Shown here piece by piece: positions 20,927-29,873 of a stretch of DNA of 64,000 bases. This DNA is from Shewanella hanedai. Lineage in GTDB: Bacteria > Pseudomonadota > Gammaproteobacteria > Enterobacterales > Shewanellaceae. Where the stretch lies: contig NZ_VKGK01000016.1 in assembly GCF_007197645.1 (NCBI RefSeq), positions 56,915 to 120,914 of the forward strand, read 5' to 3'. The notes under the pieces were generated by a model. The model saw only the letters and a program-made list of their open reading frames with translations, made no database searches and was not told the DNA's origin. The translations under genes were made by a program, and so were the position numbers. Numbering within the stretch: position 1 is the stretch's first letter; each line of letters starts with the position of its first letter.

Positions 20927-22153
20927 ATGTCTTGGGATCAGGTCTGGATCGACGTCAACGTAGCAAGTATGGACCCAGCTGTATCAGCACCTTACGGCGC
21001 AATAGTCGATGCAGCAATGGCTGTAAAAGATGGCAAAATTGCCTGGGTAGGGCCAAGAGCTGAACTGCCAGAATTCGATGTGATGTCCACGCCCCTCTAC
21101 CGAGGTAAAGGTGGCTGGATCACCCCAGGTCTTATCGACGCCCATACTCACCTTATCTTTGCTGGTAATCGTGCAAACGAATTTGAGAAACGCTTGCAGG
21201 GCGCAACTTACGAAGAGATAGCCCGCAGCGGCGGTGGTATCATCTCAACGGTTAACGCTTGCCGTGAAGCCAGTGAAGCAGACCTATTTGAACTGGGACG
21301 CAAGCGCCTTAACGCTTTAGCCAAAGAGGGCGTGACCACAGTCGAAATCAAATCAGGCTATGGTTTGGACACTGAAACAGAATTAAAAATACTGAGAGTC
21401 GCTCGCGAACTCGGTAAACATCATCACGTTGATGTAAAAACCACGTTCTTGGGCGCCCATGCTATTCCACCTGAATACAAAGATGACGTCGAAGGCTACG
21501 TTGATCTGGTGATCAACGAAATGCTCCCCGCAGTACTTGCAGAAGATCTAGCAGACGCCGTTGATGTATTTTGTGAAAACATCGCTTTTAGCGTTGAACA
21601 GACAGAGCGGGTGCTAACAGCCGCCAAAAATGCCGGACTGGATATTAAACTTCATGCAGAGCAACTGTCGAACCTAGGCGGCTCAGCCATGGCTGCCAAA
21701 CTCGGCGCTAAGTCTGTGGATCATATCGAATATTTAGATGAAGCTGGCGTTATTGCCCTAAGCAAAAGCGGCACCTGCGCGACTCTGCTCCCTGGCGCTT
21801 TCTACTTCCTGCGTGAAACCCAGATGCCACCAATCGACCTACTGCGTAAACACAAAGTCCCGATGGTGCTAGCCAGCGACTACAACCCCGGCTCATCACC
21901 CTTATGTTCAAGTCTGTTGATGCTCAACATGGGCTGTACCCTATTCCGTCTTACACCAGAAGAAGCACTACAAGGCGTGACCGCTAATGCAGCCAAGGCA
22001 TTAGGAATCGAAGATAGAGTTGGCGTGTTAGCAGCAGGTATGCAAGCCGATTTTTGCTTGTGGGATATCACCACACCCGCAGAGCTTTCTTACTCATATG
22101 GCGCAGGAACGTGTATTGAAGTGGTTAAGAATGGGCACCTAGTACACCAGTGA
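20927..22153 (+). CDS. hutI: Imidazolonepropionase HutI
   Basis: HutI hydrolyses imidazolonepropionate to N-formimidoyl-L-glutamate. The protein has 408 residues with the amidohydrolase metal motif [10 protein letters not shown] (HxH near residue 73), GAHAIPPEY, the later metal His in [12 protein letters not shown], and the catalytic Asp region in [12 protein letters not shown]. The ATG follows AGAGAG at a suitable distance. It is divergent from hutC with an operator between. The next enzyme (HutG or the HutF/deformylase route) is not in this window. Confidence 0.97.
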   Translation: MSWDQVWIDVNVASMDPAVSAPYGAIVDAAMAVKDGKIAWVGPRAELPEFDVMSTPLYRGKGGWITPGLIDAHTHLIFAGNRANEFEKRLQGATYEEIARSGGGIISTVNACREASEADLFELGRKRLNALAKEGVTTVEIKSGYGLDTETELKILRVARELGKHHHVDVKTTFLGAHAIPPEYKDDVEGYVDLVINEMLPAVLAEDLADAVDVFCENIAFSVEQTERVLTAAKNAGLDIKLHAEQLSNLGGSAMAAKLGAKSVDHIEYLDEAGVIALSKSGTCATLLPGAFYFLRETQMPPIDLLRKHKVPMVLASDYNPGSSPLCSSLLMLNMGCTLFRLTPEEALQGVTANAAKALGIEDRVGVLAAGMQADFCLWDITTPAELSYSYGAGTCIEVVKNGHLVHQ

Positions 22154-22434
22154 TTTATCACCTCTCTTACGATAGAGGTTAGCTCGTTTTGAATGGTTTC
22201 ATTTGCCATTGTGGGTACTTGGTAGTTTTATGGTGCCCATAATCTTGCTGTAATTTATAACCTGCGGTTCGCTGAATCTGTCGATACTTCTGCGAGGCGC
22301 TGTGAAGCCATCCCTGGCCGCTTTACGGTTTCATCCTTGAAACCGAAACTCGCAGCAGCCTCTACACTGGGGAATCAATCTCTTCGACTTAGTTTTTAAG
22401 AAAAAAGCTTAGGCTCCCAAGATTTTTACTTACG

Positions 22435-23157
22435 TTAGCCTTTAATCGACTCCAGATACCATTGGTTAAGTTCATCATATCCATCCTTCTCTCCATCGAT
22501 AATCCCACCTATCTTTTTGGATACAAAACGGCCTTGTGGATCAAGCAACATTAAAGTGGGGTACCCCATCACTCCAACTTCATCAATAAATGATCCAGCT
22601 TCAGATAATACAGGTAGAGTTAACCCAGTCTGTTTGACAAATTTCTTTGTGTCCTTTAATTCATCAAAGGTAACAGCCAGAACATCTACTGTGGGGTTAT
22701 CTTTCACAAAACGATTTAGAATAGGTACTTCATAGATACAGGGAACACACCCAGCGAAAAAGAAACTGACTAATGTATATTTCCCATTAGCAAAGGACTC
22801 AACAAGCCTCTTACCCTCTATATCTACTCCCTCAGCAGGAGGTGTCTCTTTGCCAGTGTGTTCAATACTCAAATTCGTTGGTTCTGGAATTTTGAAAGAA
22901 GCTGGTGCAGTGCGAATAATAATAGCACCGTCATCCAACACCTCTTTCATGACAGGATCTCCCTCTGCCAACAAACCTATAAAGACTTTAAAATCAATAA
23001 CATTACCATTTTCATCTTGGTAGGATACATTCTTGCCTTCCAACATCATTTGACCCTTAAACTCCTCCTCGCTCACCTGTGCAACTTCAGCCATTAATGG
23101 CTGATGTAAAAGACTCCCCAGTACCACACCTAACCATAGAGTTAATTTTAGTTTCAT
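22435..23157 (-). CDS. Exported TlpA/AhpC-like thioredoxin-fold protein
   Basis: The product has 240 residues with a signal peptide (MKLKLTLWLGVVLGSLLHQPLMA). A poorly conserved N-terminal part (about 25-120) precedes a thioredoxin-fold domain with FFFAGCVPCIYEVPILNRF, so the redox motif is CVPC. MGYPTLMLLDPQGRFV has the cis-Pro typical of the fold. GAGGGA lies 6 nt before the ATG. It should act in the periplasm as a thiol-disulfide protein; the partner is unknown. A decayed partial copy of this gene lies 700 bp upstream (23851-24011). Confidence 0.85.
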   Translation of the reverse strand: MKLKLTLWLGVVLGSLLHQPLMAEVAQVSEEEFKGQMMLEGKNVSYQDENGNVIDFKVFIGLLAEGDPVMKEVLDDGAIIIRTAPASFKIPEPTNLSIEHTGKETPPAEGVDIEGKRLVESFANGKYTLVSFFFAGCVPCIYEVPILNRFVKDNPTVDVLAVTFDELKDTKKFVKQTGLTLPVLSEAGSFIDEVGVMGYPTLMLLDPQGRFVSKKIGGIIDGEKDGYDELNQWYLESIKG

Positions 23158-23369
23158 TAGTTATCCCTCATTAAATATCCTTAGGCAGTCCTATACTTAC
23201 CCATCGTTTAAAAAGCAAATAACGCACCAACTATTCAAACCTTTAAAATCAACAAGTTAAAATAAATAATTTTAAAAATTACCGATTTGAGCATCTATCT
23301 TTCCGCAAATAGGGATTATCCATTAATCGGAAAATAGTCTCTATAGAGTTGGCTATGAAATCTAGAGCA

Positions 23370-23807
23370 TTAAGTCGTAGTCCCTGTTCGCCGTCTAGCA
23401 AGACTATTTAGGCCGTAAACCAAGAGTACTGATATTGATGCTGTAACTGATGATATCGTAGATGCGCTACTTGCAAGCGAGCTTAAATCAAAAGATGGAC
23501 GTAAAAGATAGAGGCTGATGTAGGTAATGGGTAACTGCATCAAGATTGCAGAAAACAGATCGTCTGGCAGTGTTGAGAGAAACTTTCGATAGCCGAAATA
23601 AACAATTGCAGAGAGGATGAATAACAAGCTAACGTCATGCAATATCAGCCATAGATACTGAATACTGTTGGCATTGAGATCCACAGCTGAGATTAGATAT
23701 CTCAGCATGTAGTTTGCAGCATAGCTCAACAGAATCAGGCTTAACTGAGCTAGTAAAAGACCAACAGCAAGTGCTGGTAAATATCGAATTAATGTTCTGA
23801 CTCTCAC
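23370..23807 (-). CDS. Small integral membrane protein, unknown function
   Basis: The product has 145 residues and four hydrophobic segments (near 10-35, 48-70, 82-102 and 110-135) with a basic C terminus (ARRRTG). I do not recognise the family. It is sandwiched between the intact thioredoxin-like gene and its remnant, which suggests it arrived with, or was trapped by, the duplication. An alternative, overlapping frame on the same strand is less convincing. Confidence 0.5.
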   Translation of the reverse strand: MRVRTLIRYLPALAVGLLLAQLSLILLSYAANYMLRYLISAVDLNANSIQYLWLILHDVSLLFILSAIVYFGYRKFLSTLPDDLFSAILMQLPITYISLYLLRPSFDLSSLASSASTISSVTASISVLLVYGLNSLARRRTGTTT

Positions 23808-23850
23808 TCCTTAATCCCAACTATGTTCGGAAGCACTTAAAATCAGTAAT

Positions 23851-24011
23851 GCAAACGGATTCAGAATTGGAACTTCATGGATGCAGGGAAATTTCCTATT
23901 CGTAAAAGACTCTACTAGCCTCTAGCACTCAAGATCAACTCCCTTTTATTAATGGGAAATGAAAAACCTTTCCAGCATTAAAACTAGCTATAGAGTTAAT
24001 TTTAGTTTCAT
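23851..24011 (-). pseudogene. Decayed partial duplicate of the TlpA-like gene
   Basis: This stretch matches pieces of the gene at 22435-23157 in the same order. 23851-23890 resembles 22707-22745 (both contain ACTTCAT followed by GATNCAGGGA); 23893-23945 resembles 22779-22835 (TTTCC-ATT, AAAGACTC, AGCCTCT, ACTCCCT); and 23978-24015 carries TATAGAGTTAATTTTAGTTTCATTAG, nearly identical to the start-codon region of the parent. Large parts between are deleted and no long frame remains. Confidence 0.75.
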
Positions 24012-24284
24012 TAGTTGTTTATATTTAAAAAACTAAACTTAACTCCTTAAAATAGTCATAGAACTTTATAACTATATGAGTACAACCATACCAATCATTC
24101 TTACTATATAAAACCATAATAACATCCTGTTAGTCTTAACTGTAGACAAGGTTAAAATTTAGAAAACAGCACGACCTACTTAACAATAAAATCAGCTTTT
24201 TAAAATTAATAAAAAAATAATTTAAAAACAGATTTAACTGCAAGGTAAACTAAACGCATTTAAAATCAGTAAAAAGGGAAATTT

Positions 24285-24476
24285 ATGAATAAGAAAATAT
24301 CTTTACTTTTAATTGGCGTTGGTATGAGTGTTGGCATGGCAACAGCAACGGCTAATGACCGCCAATGCCAAGTTGCAAGAAACAATGCAAACTACTATTG
24401 CAATGTCGCAGACAATAACGAACTTTGTCGGTATTGGATAAATCAGGTAAGGCATTGTGGACCATTAGAAGTGTAA
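24285..24476 (+). CDS. Small secreted four-cysteine protein, unknown function
   Basis: This 63-residue product has a clear signal peptide (MNKKISLLLIGVGMSVG up to ATATA) and a mature part of about 40 residues with four Cys at mature positions 5, 16, 25 and 35 (CX10CX8CX9C). AAGGGA lies 5 nt before the ATG, and a long hairpin follows the stop, which together support a real gene. Four Cys in an exported peptide suggest two disulfide bonds. It lies in AT-rich DNA near a periplasmic thioredoxin-like gene. I do not recognise a family. Confidence 0.65.
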   Translation: MNKKISLLLIGVGMSVGMATATANDRQCQVARNNANYYCNVADNNELCRYWINQVRHCGPLEV

Positions 24477-24487
24477 GTAATAAAATA

Positions 24488-24522
24488 ATAGTTCTAGGTG
24501 TAACCCCCACACCTAGAACTAT
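24488..24522. terminator. Long hairpin after the four-cysteine gene
   Basis: A 14-bp perfect stem (ATAGTTCTAGGTGT / ACACCTAGAACTAT) with a 7-nt loop lies 12 bp after the stop. It lacks a T-run but is a good candidate transcript end or stabiliser. Confidence 0.6.
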
Positions 24523-24740
24523 ATAAAATAAAACCAGAAGTATACCTTAGCGACAAAGACTTACACATAAAAATAATTATAGTAATAAAGTATAAATAGA
24601 TATGTGATTTTTGTAATTTAATTTTATCCACCACAGTTAATATATATAAAAGCATTACTCATTAACTAAAAAATACTTTATTTATACCATATGATATATC
24701 ATCGCACTGGTAAGCAAATAACCGTCAAATGATGAGTATC

Positions 24741-24788
24741 TTGCCGACATACGTCGGCAATAATAATAAACAAGCCAGCCAGCCAGCC
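24741..24788. repeat. Hairpin and AGCC tetranucleotide run
   Basis: The 339-bp gap between the four-cysteine gene and the beta-barrel gene holds a hairpin at 24741-24760 (TTGCCGAC ATAC GTCGGCAA, 8-bp stem) and four AGCC units at 24773-24788. Either may relate to the 3' end of the beta-barrel transcript on the minus strand. Nothing coding is seen. Confidence 0.5.
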
Positions 24789-24815
24789 AAAAATACTCAC
24801 CACTAAAAGAGGATC

Positions 24816-25364
24816 TTAAAATCGATAATGCAGACCGATTCCATATTGAACTAAACTAATGTCGGCAAAATAATCATTCAACTCACTGTGTTCTGGCTCT
24901 GTTTCACTGATCTCATAAAACACTCGTAACGCTAAGGACTCCATTAAGCTCATGTCCACCCCAGCGCCGAATAGCCAGCCAGTGCCTTGGTAGTTTTCAT
25001 TCACGTCATCGTCGTTACTGTATGTTCTATTGAGTACCAGCCCGACTTTCAAATACCCAGTAACACTGTCAGTAAATGCATGCCGCACTACTGGTGAAAT
25101 CGTCATAGCAGCTATACGAAAATCCATTTCGTCGATAAAACTATCGGTCGCAAAAATGCTCGCCTCAAGTCCAAAACTGTCATTGAAATTATAACCACCA
25201 TACACACCAAGCCCTTTAGCTGACTCATCAAAAACACCGATATTGTCCTCTACGGAAGTGTTATTAACTTGGGCACCCAGGTAAAAACCGAGATCTTTAG
25301 CGGCAAAAGCAGGTGTAGCCATAGCCAGTAACATAACAGTGGCTAACAGAGAGTTGAGTTTCAT
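24816..25364 (-). CDS. Outer membrane beta-barrel protein
   Basis: The protein has 182 residues with a signal peptide (MKLNSLLATVMLLAMATPAFA). The rest alternates in the amphipathic pattern of an eight-stranded barrel (GFYLGAQVNNT, GLGVYGGYNFN, GYLKVGLVLNR, GAGVDMSL, LALRVFYEIS) and ends in Phe (GIGLHYRF), the usual BAM recognition end. It fits the OmpA-like/OmpW-size porin group. Its cargo or ligand cannot be told from sequence. Confidence 0.82.
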   Translation of the reverse strand: MKLNSLLATVMLLAMATPAFAAKDLGFYLGAQVNNTSVEDNIGVFDESAKGLGVYGGYNFNDSFGLEASIFATDSFIDEMDFRIAAMTISPVVRHAFTDSVTGYLKVGLVLNRTYSNDDDVNENYQGTGWLFGAGVDMSLMESLALRVFYEISETEPEHSELNDYFADISLVQYGIGLHYRF

Positions 25365-25480
25365 TGATATCCTTATATGTGCGAATTTACCGTCTCTATT
25401 TAACAGTAAACGTCCTTAAAAACGCCGATATGTTAACTTTTTACTAACGTAAAAACAAAGCATTATCTTGGAAAACCTAC

Positions 25481-26383
25481 TTATGTCGGCGCTGTTATCT
25501 TATTTTGAGTCAACTGTGTCTGCAGCCAGTTGCGAACTTTGACGATGCCTGGCTCCGCTAATCGTTGCCGATGGCAACTAAAGAGGAATTCAAAGCCAGT
25601 ATGGATATCTGGCCAAGGCAATGCCACCAGTCGCCCTTGCTCGATATCTTTCTCAACCATAAAGTCCGAGGCTAAGGCAATACCTAAGCCCGCGATAGCA
25701 GCTTCGATCGCTAACAACACATGGCTGACCACTTGGTGAGTAGCCCCTTGATCAAAGTCTAATTGGTTAGCTTCACACCAGCGGGGCCAATCCAATCCCC
25801 AAGGTCCCTCATCGACAATAAGCAGCATATATTGCTGAAAGTTACTGATAGCCATCGGTGAGTGCTGCTCGGCGAAACTCGGACTACAAACTGGAATAAG
25901 TCGTTCTTGTAAAAGGCATTCATGATGAAAACCTCGAGGCACTTTCTGCCCTGTAATTAAGATGTCACATTCTAAACTCGCAAGATCTGGATCTTGACTG
26001 ACCATTTCTAAACGCAATTTAACCTCTGGGTGATGCCGATTAAAGTCGGCAAGACGTGGAATCAACCACTTAACAGCAAATGAGCTGTAGACCACTAAGG
26101 TTAAATCTTGACTCGGTACTCCTTGCGCCTGCTGACAAAGATTAGAGAGCTCATTGAACTCCTGCTCGAGTCCTTTGGCCAGTTGTGTCCCTTTGGCTGT
26201 CAGCGTTAATTGGCGGCGACTACGGTCAAATAGATGAGTACCAAAATATTGCTCAAGTACTCGAATTTGATGGGATACAGCACTCTGACTAATGCATAAT
26301 TCAGCACCAGCTTGAGAGAAGTGTTGCAGTCTAGCCGCCGCTTCAAAAACTTGTAGCGATCTAAGGGGAGGAAGCTTTCTCAT
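25481..26383 (-). CDS. LysR-family transcriptional regulator (GcvA-like)
   Basis: The protein has 300 residues. The N-terminal winged helix has the LysR pattern LRSLQVFEAAARLQHFSQAG, then ISQSAVSHQIRVLEQYFGTHLFDR. The effector domain covers about 90-295. The pattern PPLRSLQVFEAAAR is typical of the GcvA/AmpR subgroup. It is divergent from the EamA transporter gene with 156 bp between, so that transporter is the obvious target. Confidence 0.9.
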   Translation of the reverse strand: MRKLPPLRSLQVFEAAARLQHFSQAGAELCISQSAVSHQIRVLEQYFGTHLFDRSRRQLTLTAKGTQLAKGLEQEFNELSNLCQQAQGVPSQDLTLVVYSSFAVKWLIPRLADFNRHHPEVKLRLEMVSQDPDLASLECDILITGQKVPRGFHHECLLQERLIPVCSPSFAEQHSPMAISNFQQYMLLIVDEGPWGLDWPRWCEANQLDFDQGATHQVVSHVLLAIEAAIAGLGIALASDFMVEKDIEQGRLVALPWPDIHTGFEFLFSCHRQRLAEPGIVKVRNWLQTQLTQNKITAPT

Positions 26384-26539
26384 GTCAATTTCACCTAAAC
26401 CTTATCAATCTAAACTTTCACTAATTTCATACTAGATATACTTTGTATGAATTTAAATCATGAGTTGGCAAAAAACATCATTTTTAGGCTTAAGCAGTGA
26501 TCGATATCATAGCGGCTTAATCTTTGATGGACGTTAACA

Positions 26540-27430
26540 ATGAAAAATAAGGTACAGCTGGGCTTACTATTACTGATCGCAGGGAATCTATTCAGCGCTT
26601 TGTATGATGTCAGTATTAAATGGCTGCCCAGTGATACTAATGCCACCACTTTTCTATTGGTGAGACAAGTTACCTCAATCTTTATACTCGCACCATTGTG
26701 GATCTGGGTTGGAAAGCCTCAACCTGAACGCTGGGGAATTCATTTTTGGCGAGCGAACATAGGCGCACTTGGTGCGTTAGGTCTGGTTATAGGTTTGATG
26801 GCATTGCCACTGGCCAGTGTTAGCGCCCTGTTTTATAGCGCACCTTTAATGATCATGGTACTAGGTTACCTCTTCTTAAAAGAGCGAGTAACAAAAGGGC
26901 AATGGTTATGTGCGGTATTAGGAATGGTGGGGGTGCTGTTGATATTAAAACCTGGCTCGATGGCATTTGCTGGAGGAGCGGTATTATTTAGCGCATTAAC
27001 TTTTGCTATCTGTCAGTTGAGCTTACGTAAACTGTCTTTCAACGATCACCCAATTTTGCCTTTAATACTCTATAACCTACTAGCTTTACCAATGGTAATG
27101 TTAATGGCTGGAATTCAAGGCGTAGCAGGGTTAAGTTGGCAGCTATTACTCGTCGCCTTAGCCAGCAATGTTTGCTTATTGGTATATCACTGGTTTTGCG
27201 TGCTAGCTTATCGTCAAGCTCAGGCAGGAGAGATTGCCATTGCCGAATATTCAGGTTTACTGTTTATCGTGTTTATGGGCTGGTTGCTCTTCGATGAATG
27301 GCTGGATAATCTAGCGTGGCTGGGCGCGGCATTAGTCGTTTTACCTTCAATATTGCAGCCCCAAGCAAAAAAACTGTACCTGTATTTGTTGGTTAAAACG
27401 ATGATTCGATCCGATATTCAAAAACATTAA
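26540..27430 (+). CDS. EamA/DMT-family transporter
   Basis: The protein has 296 residues, ten predicted membrane segments and two EamA repeats. The first ends with SVSALFYSAPLMIMVLGYLFLKERVTKGQW and the second with AIAEYSGLLFIVFMGWLLFDEWLDNLAW, both typical of drug/metabolite transporters. The substrate is unknown. It is probably controlled by the divergent LysR regulator. Confidence 0.9.
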   Translation: MKNKVQLGLLLLIAGNLFSALYDVSIKWLPSDTNATTFLLVRQVTSIFILAPLWIWVGKPQPERWGIHFWRANIGALGALGLVIGLMALPLASVSALFYSAPLMIMVLGYLFLKERVTKGQWLCAVLGMVGVLLILKPGSMAFAGGAVLFSALTFAICQLSLRKLSFNDHPILPLILYNLLALPMVMLMAGIQGVAGLSWQLLLVALASNVCLLVYHWFCVLAYRQAQAGEIAIAEYSGLLFIVFMGWLLFDEWLDNLAWLGAALVVLPSILQPQAKKLYLYLLVKTMIRSDIQKH

Positions 27431-27512
27431 CCAAAAACGTTAATCACGTACATATTGGGCTATTGTAAGGTTGCTATCACTTGTGAAAACAACCTCTTTT
27501 AATCCCTAAGAG

Positions 27513-27875
27513 TTAAATATAGTACTGGGTCGCTCTGCGACAGTAACGCTGCTCGAAACTAAATGGACTCATCTTTAGAGTACGAATAGCATCAACCCAG
27601 CCCACAACCATAGGCACTAAAGTCCAGCTAAAGACTAAGTACAAACTGCCTTTTACGTATTGACCTAAATAGAATCTATGTAAGCCTAAACCACCAAATA
27701 AAAAACCAAACCATACTGTAAGATTCTGATTTTTAATATGGACTTCGGGATCAACTCCAGCAAGCGCTTCTAAACCTTGTGCAGCATGACATTGGGGGCA
27801 AATGACCGCATTAAGGTCAACTTGATGGCTGCACTGTGTGCAATCTATGTTTTTCACTGCTAACTCCAAAGTCAT
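27513..27875 (-). CDS. Zinc-ribbon plus TM2-domain membrane protein
   Basis: The protein has 120 residues. An N-terminal zinc ribbon has CTQCSH and CPQCH (two CxxC pairs, residues 12-29). A TM2 domain follows with FGFLFGGLGLHRFYLGQYVKGSLYLVFSW and VVGWVDAIRTL. TM2 proteins are small membrane proteins of unknown role. It is convergent with the EamA gene and lies just downstream of the two-component genes, but 143 bp separate them and it is probably not part of the peptide locus. Confidence 0.85.
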   Translation of the reverse strand: MTLELAVKNIDCTQCSHQVDLNAVICPQCHAAQGLEALAGVDPEVHIKNQNLTVWFGFLFGGLGLHRFYLGQYVKGSLYLVFSWTLVPMVVGWVDAIRTLKMSPFSFEQRYCRRATQYYI

Positions 27876-28018
27876 ATTGCTGATGACTCATTATGCGTAC
27901 AAGCGTGCGCTGAAATATAGAGTTATAGTTCACATAAATAAAATAAACAGTAAAAATAGAACAAGCATATTTATAGATTGGCAGCACAACCGCCAAGTGC
28001 AATCATCGAACCTCGCTA

Positions 28019-28759
28019 TTAAAAACTATCGATACTAAACACTTTACGTAACAACTGCACTTGTCGACGGCTTACGTCGATCTCCTGTCCGTTATTCATA
28101 TGCACTTGCAAGCTTCCAGATGCCATCCCTTCCTCAATTTTTTCAATTTGATCAACGCGCACAATATCACTACGACTAGCTTTAAAAAAAAGAGTGGGAT
28201 CAAGCCTTTTTTCTACTTTAGACAGGGAGATATGAAGGTAGGATTTCCCTGAGTCAGAATAAACTGCAACATGATTTCCCAAAGACTCAAAACGAAAAAT
28301 TTCATTTATTCTGACAATTTTATAATCAGAGCCAAATTTAAGAAGTAAACCATGATTATCAGGTAAACACTGAATATCGTCTGACTCTGTCTCATCATGA
28401 GACTCTTGTACAAGTCGTACTTTATTCAAAACCGCTTCTAGTCGATCTGGCATTATTGGCTTAACAATGTAATCAAAAGCATTCAGTTCAAACGCATCGA
28501 CGGCATGCTCACTAAAAGCAGTACAAAATACCAAGTGAAACTGCTCGGATTCGGCCTGTTTGGCAAACTCCAAGCCATCCATCTCAGGCATCTGTATATC
28601 AACAAAGACTAAATCAACAGATGTTTTTTTTAGAAGTTCAAGCGCCTGGTGGCCATCTTCTGCCTCACCAACTATCTCAATATCTGCATGCATACTCAGC
28701 AGGCGGGTTAGCTCAATTCGGGCTAAGTACTCATCATCAACGATTAACACTTTTAGCAT
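28019..28759 (-). CDS. LytTR-family response regulator of the peptide locus
   Basis: The regulator has 246 residues from MLKVLIVDDEY. The receiver domain has the acidic pair DDE (8-10), phospho-acceptor D54 in VFVDIQMPEMDG, and Lys in DYIVKPI. A LytTR DNA-binding domain covers about 140-245 (KIVRINEIFRFESLGNHVAVYSDSGKSYL, then KASRSDIVRVDQI). It overlaps the kinase gene by 23 nt. LytTR regulators bind paired direct repeats, and three such pairs lie upstream in this locus. It is the last gene of the Yip1-exporter-kinase unit, so it would be self-regulated. An upstream Met gives 11 extra residues but is less likely. Confidence 0.92.
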   Translation of the reverse strand: MLKVLIVDDEYLARIELTRLLSMHADIEIVGEAEDGHQALELLKKTSVDLVFVDIQMPEMDGLEFAKQAESEQFHLVFCTAFSEHAVDAFELNAFDYIVKPIMPDRLEAVLNKVRLVQESHDETESDDIQCLPDNHGLLLKFGSDYKIVRINEIFRFESLGNHVAVYSDSGKSYLHISLSKVEKRLDPTLFFKASRSDIVRVDQIEKIEEGMASGSLQVHMNNGQEIDVSRRQVQLLRKVFSIDSF

Positions 28760-29873
28760 GGGGAAGCTCCATTGAAACAGTAAATAACTCATTGTCTAAC
28801 GCACTTGAAAACTTATATTGTCGTGCAAACATCAATTCAAGTCGCTTTTTGACATTATGTAATCCAACTCGAGTACCTGGCTGACTTTTGCTTGAATAAA
28901 CAGTGTTTGTCACTGATAATCGCCACATATTTGATGTCAAAGACTGACTCTCTATACGAATAAACCCAGGTTTACTACTAGTTGAAATACCATGTTTGAT
29001 GGCATTCTCAGCTAACGTCAACAGGGTCAATGTCGGAATTGATTCGCGTAAAGTACTCTCATCAAGATCAACGATTAATTCTAATCTTTTATCAAAACGA
29101 ACTTTTTCAATAGACAGATATTTAGACGTCAGTAACCAGTCTTGCTCAAGCGTTGACTGAATTTTAATTTGTGATTGCATCTGACTTCGTAGTAAATCAG
29201 ATAAAAGAGTCAGTACTTCAGCCGCTTTTTCTTGATCTGCAAAAATTAATGCCCTGATGCTATTTAACGTATTAAACAGAAAGTGTGGGCTTAATTGATT
29301 GGTTAACTGTTGTATTTGACTCTCATTAACCTGTACTTGTAACTCTTTCTTATTTTTATGGAAATGCCAAACTAAGTAAGCAACACTCCATAAAAATAGC
29401 GTCGCAAATGACTCTAAGCAGCCAATAATAACAATGGCTAACAAGGTCACTTCTCCCCCCATCTTGCCCTTTTCCGTAACCACTTGGATCTGGCTGATGT
29501 CAGTGCCCTTTAAGAAGCTCATTTGCCCCATGCTATAAGAGATTAAAAAATAGATAAAAGAGATTAAAGCAACGTACAGCAAGCCTTTAAATGTGCTACG
29601 AAGATCCACACTTGAACCAATCAAGTTCATTCTGAGATAGGGGCGAATCAAACAGTGACATACCCCCACTAATAAAGCAGCCTCTAAAAAAGAGCGAAGA
29701 ATAATATCGTTATAATGACGATCAGGAACCTCTATTAATGAGAGCATCACTGACCAAGTCAAAATAAAATGCAGCCAAAACATAATAAGCATGGCTGCAC
29801 GGTAGCTTTTACTGGTATTACGACTATTTAAATAAAAATTTAATAACCACTTAGGCTCAGTGGTACTACTCAT
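28737..29873 (-). CDS. LytS/YpdA-type sensor histidine kinase of the peptide locus
   Basis: The kinase has 378 residues from MSSTTEPKW. Four hydrophobic segments lie near 26-46, 58-76, 97-116 and 143-168, with no large extracytoplasmic domain. The His_kinase motif LSPHFLFNTLNSIRAL carries the phospho-acceptor H197. The ATP-binding domain has TLLTLAENAIKHG (N box) and ends with GTRVGLHNVKKRLELMF. The polytopic sensor with a minimal loop resembles ComD/AgrC/BlpH-type receptors for hydrophobic peptides, though it is not their close relative. Its ATG lies inside the end of the permease gene (8-nt overlap). The ligand, possibly the peptides encoded upstream, is inferred. Confidence 0.9.
   Translation of the reverse strand: MSSTTEPKWLLNFYLNSRNTSKSYRAAMLIMFWLHFILTWSVMLSLIEVPDRHYNDIILRSFLEAALLVGVCHCLIRPYLRMNLIGSSVDLRSTFKGLLYVALISFIYFLISYSMGQMSFLKGTDISQIQVVTEKGKMGGEVTLLAIVIIGCLESFATLFLWSVAYLVWHFHKNKKELQVQVNESQIQQLTNQLSPHFLFNTLNSIRALIFADQEKAAEVLTLLSDLLRSQMQSQIKIQSTLEQDWLLTSKYLSIEKVRFDKRLELIVDLDESTLRESIPTLTLLTLAENAIKHGISTSSKPGFIRIESQSLTSNMWRLSVTNTVYSSKSQPGTRVGLHNVKKRLELMFARQYKFSSALDNELFTVSMELPHAKSVNR

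Noticed and set aside
23635..23820. Alternative 61-codon minus-strand frame overlapping the 145-residue membrane protein
   Set aside because: It is shorter, has no hydrophobic pattern or ribosome binding site; the other frame has four membrane segments.
24285..24476. Four-cysteine mini-protein as a seventh peptide of the Gly-Gly family
   Set aside because: It has a Sec signal peptide, lacks the Gly-Gly leader, and shares no sequence with the array.
27513..27875. TM2-domain gene as a member of the peptide locus
   Set aside because: It is separated by 143 bp from the regulator gene, has no LytTR-type site before it, and TM2 proteins are widespread without peptide loci.
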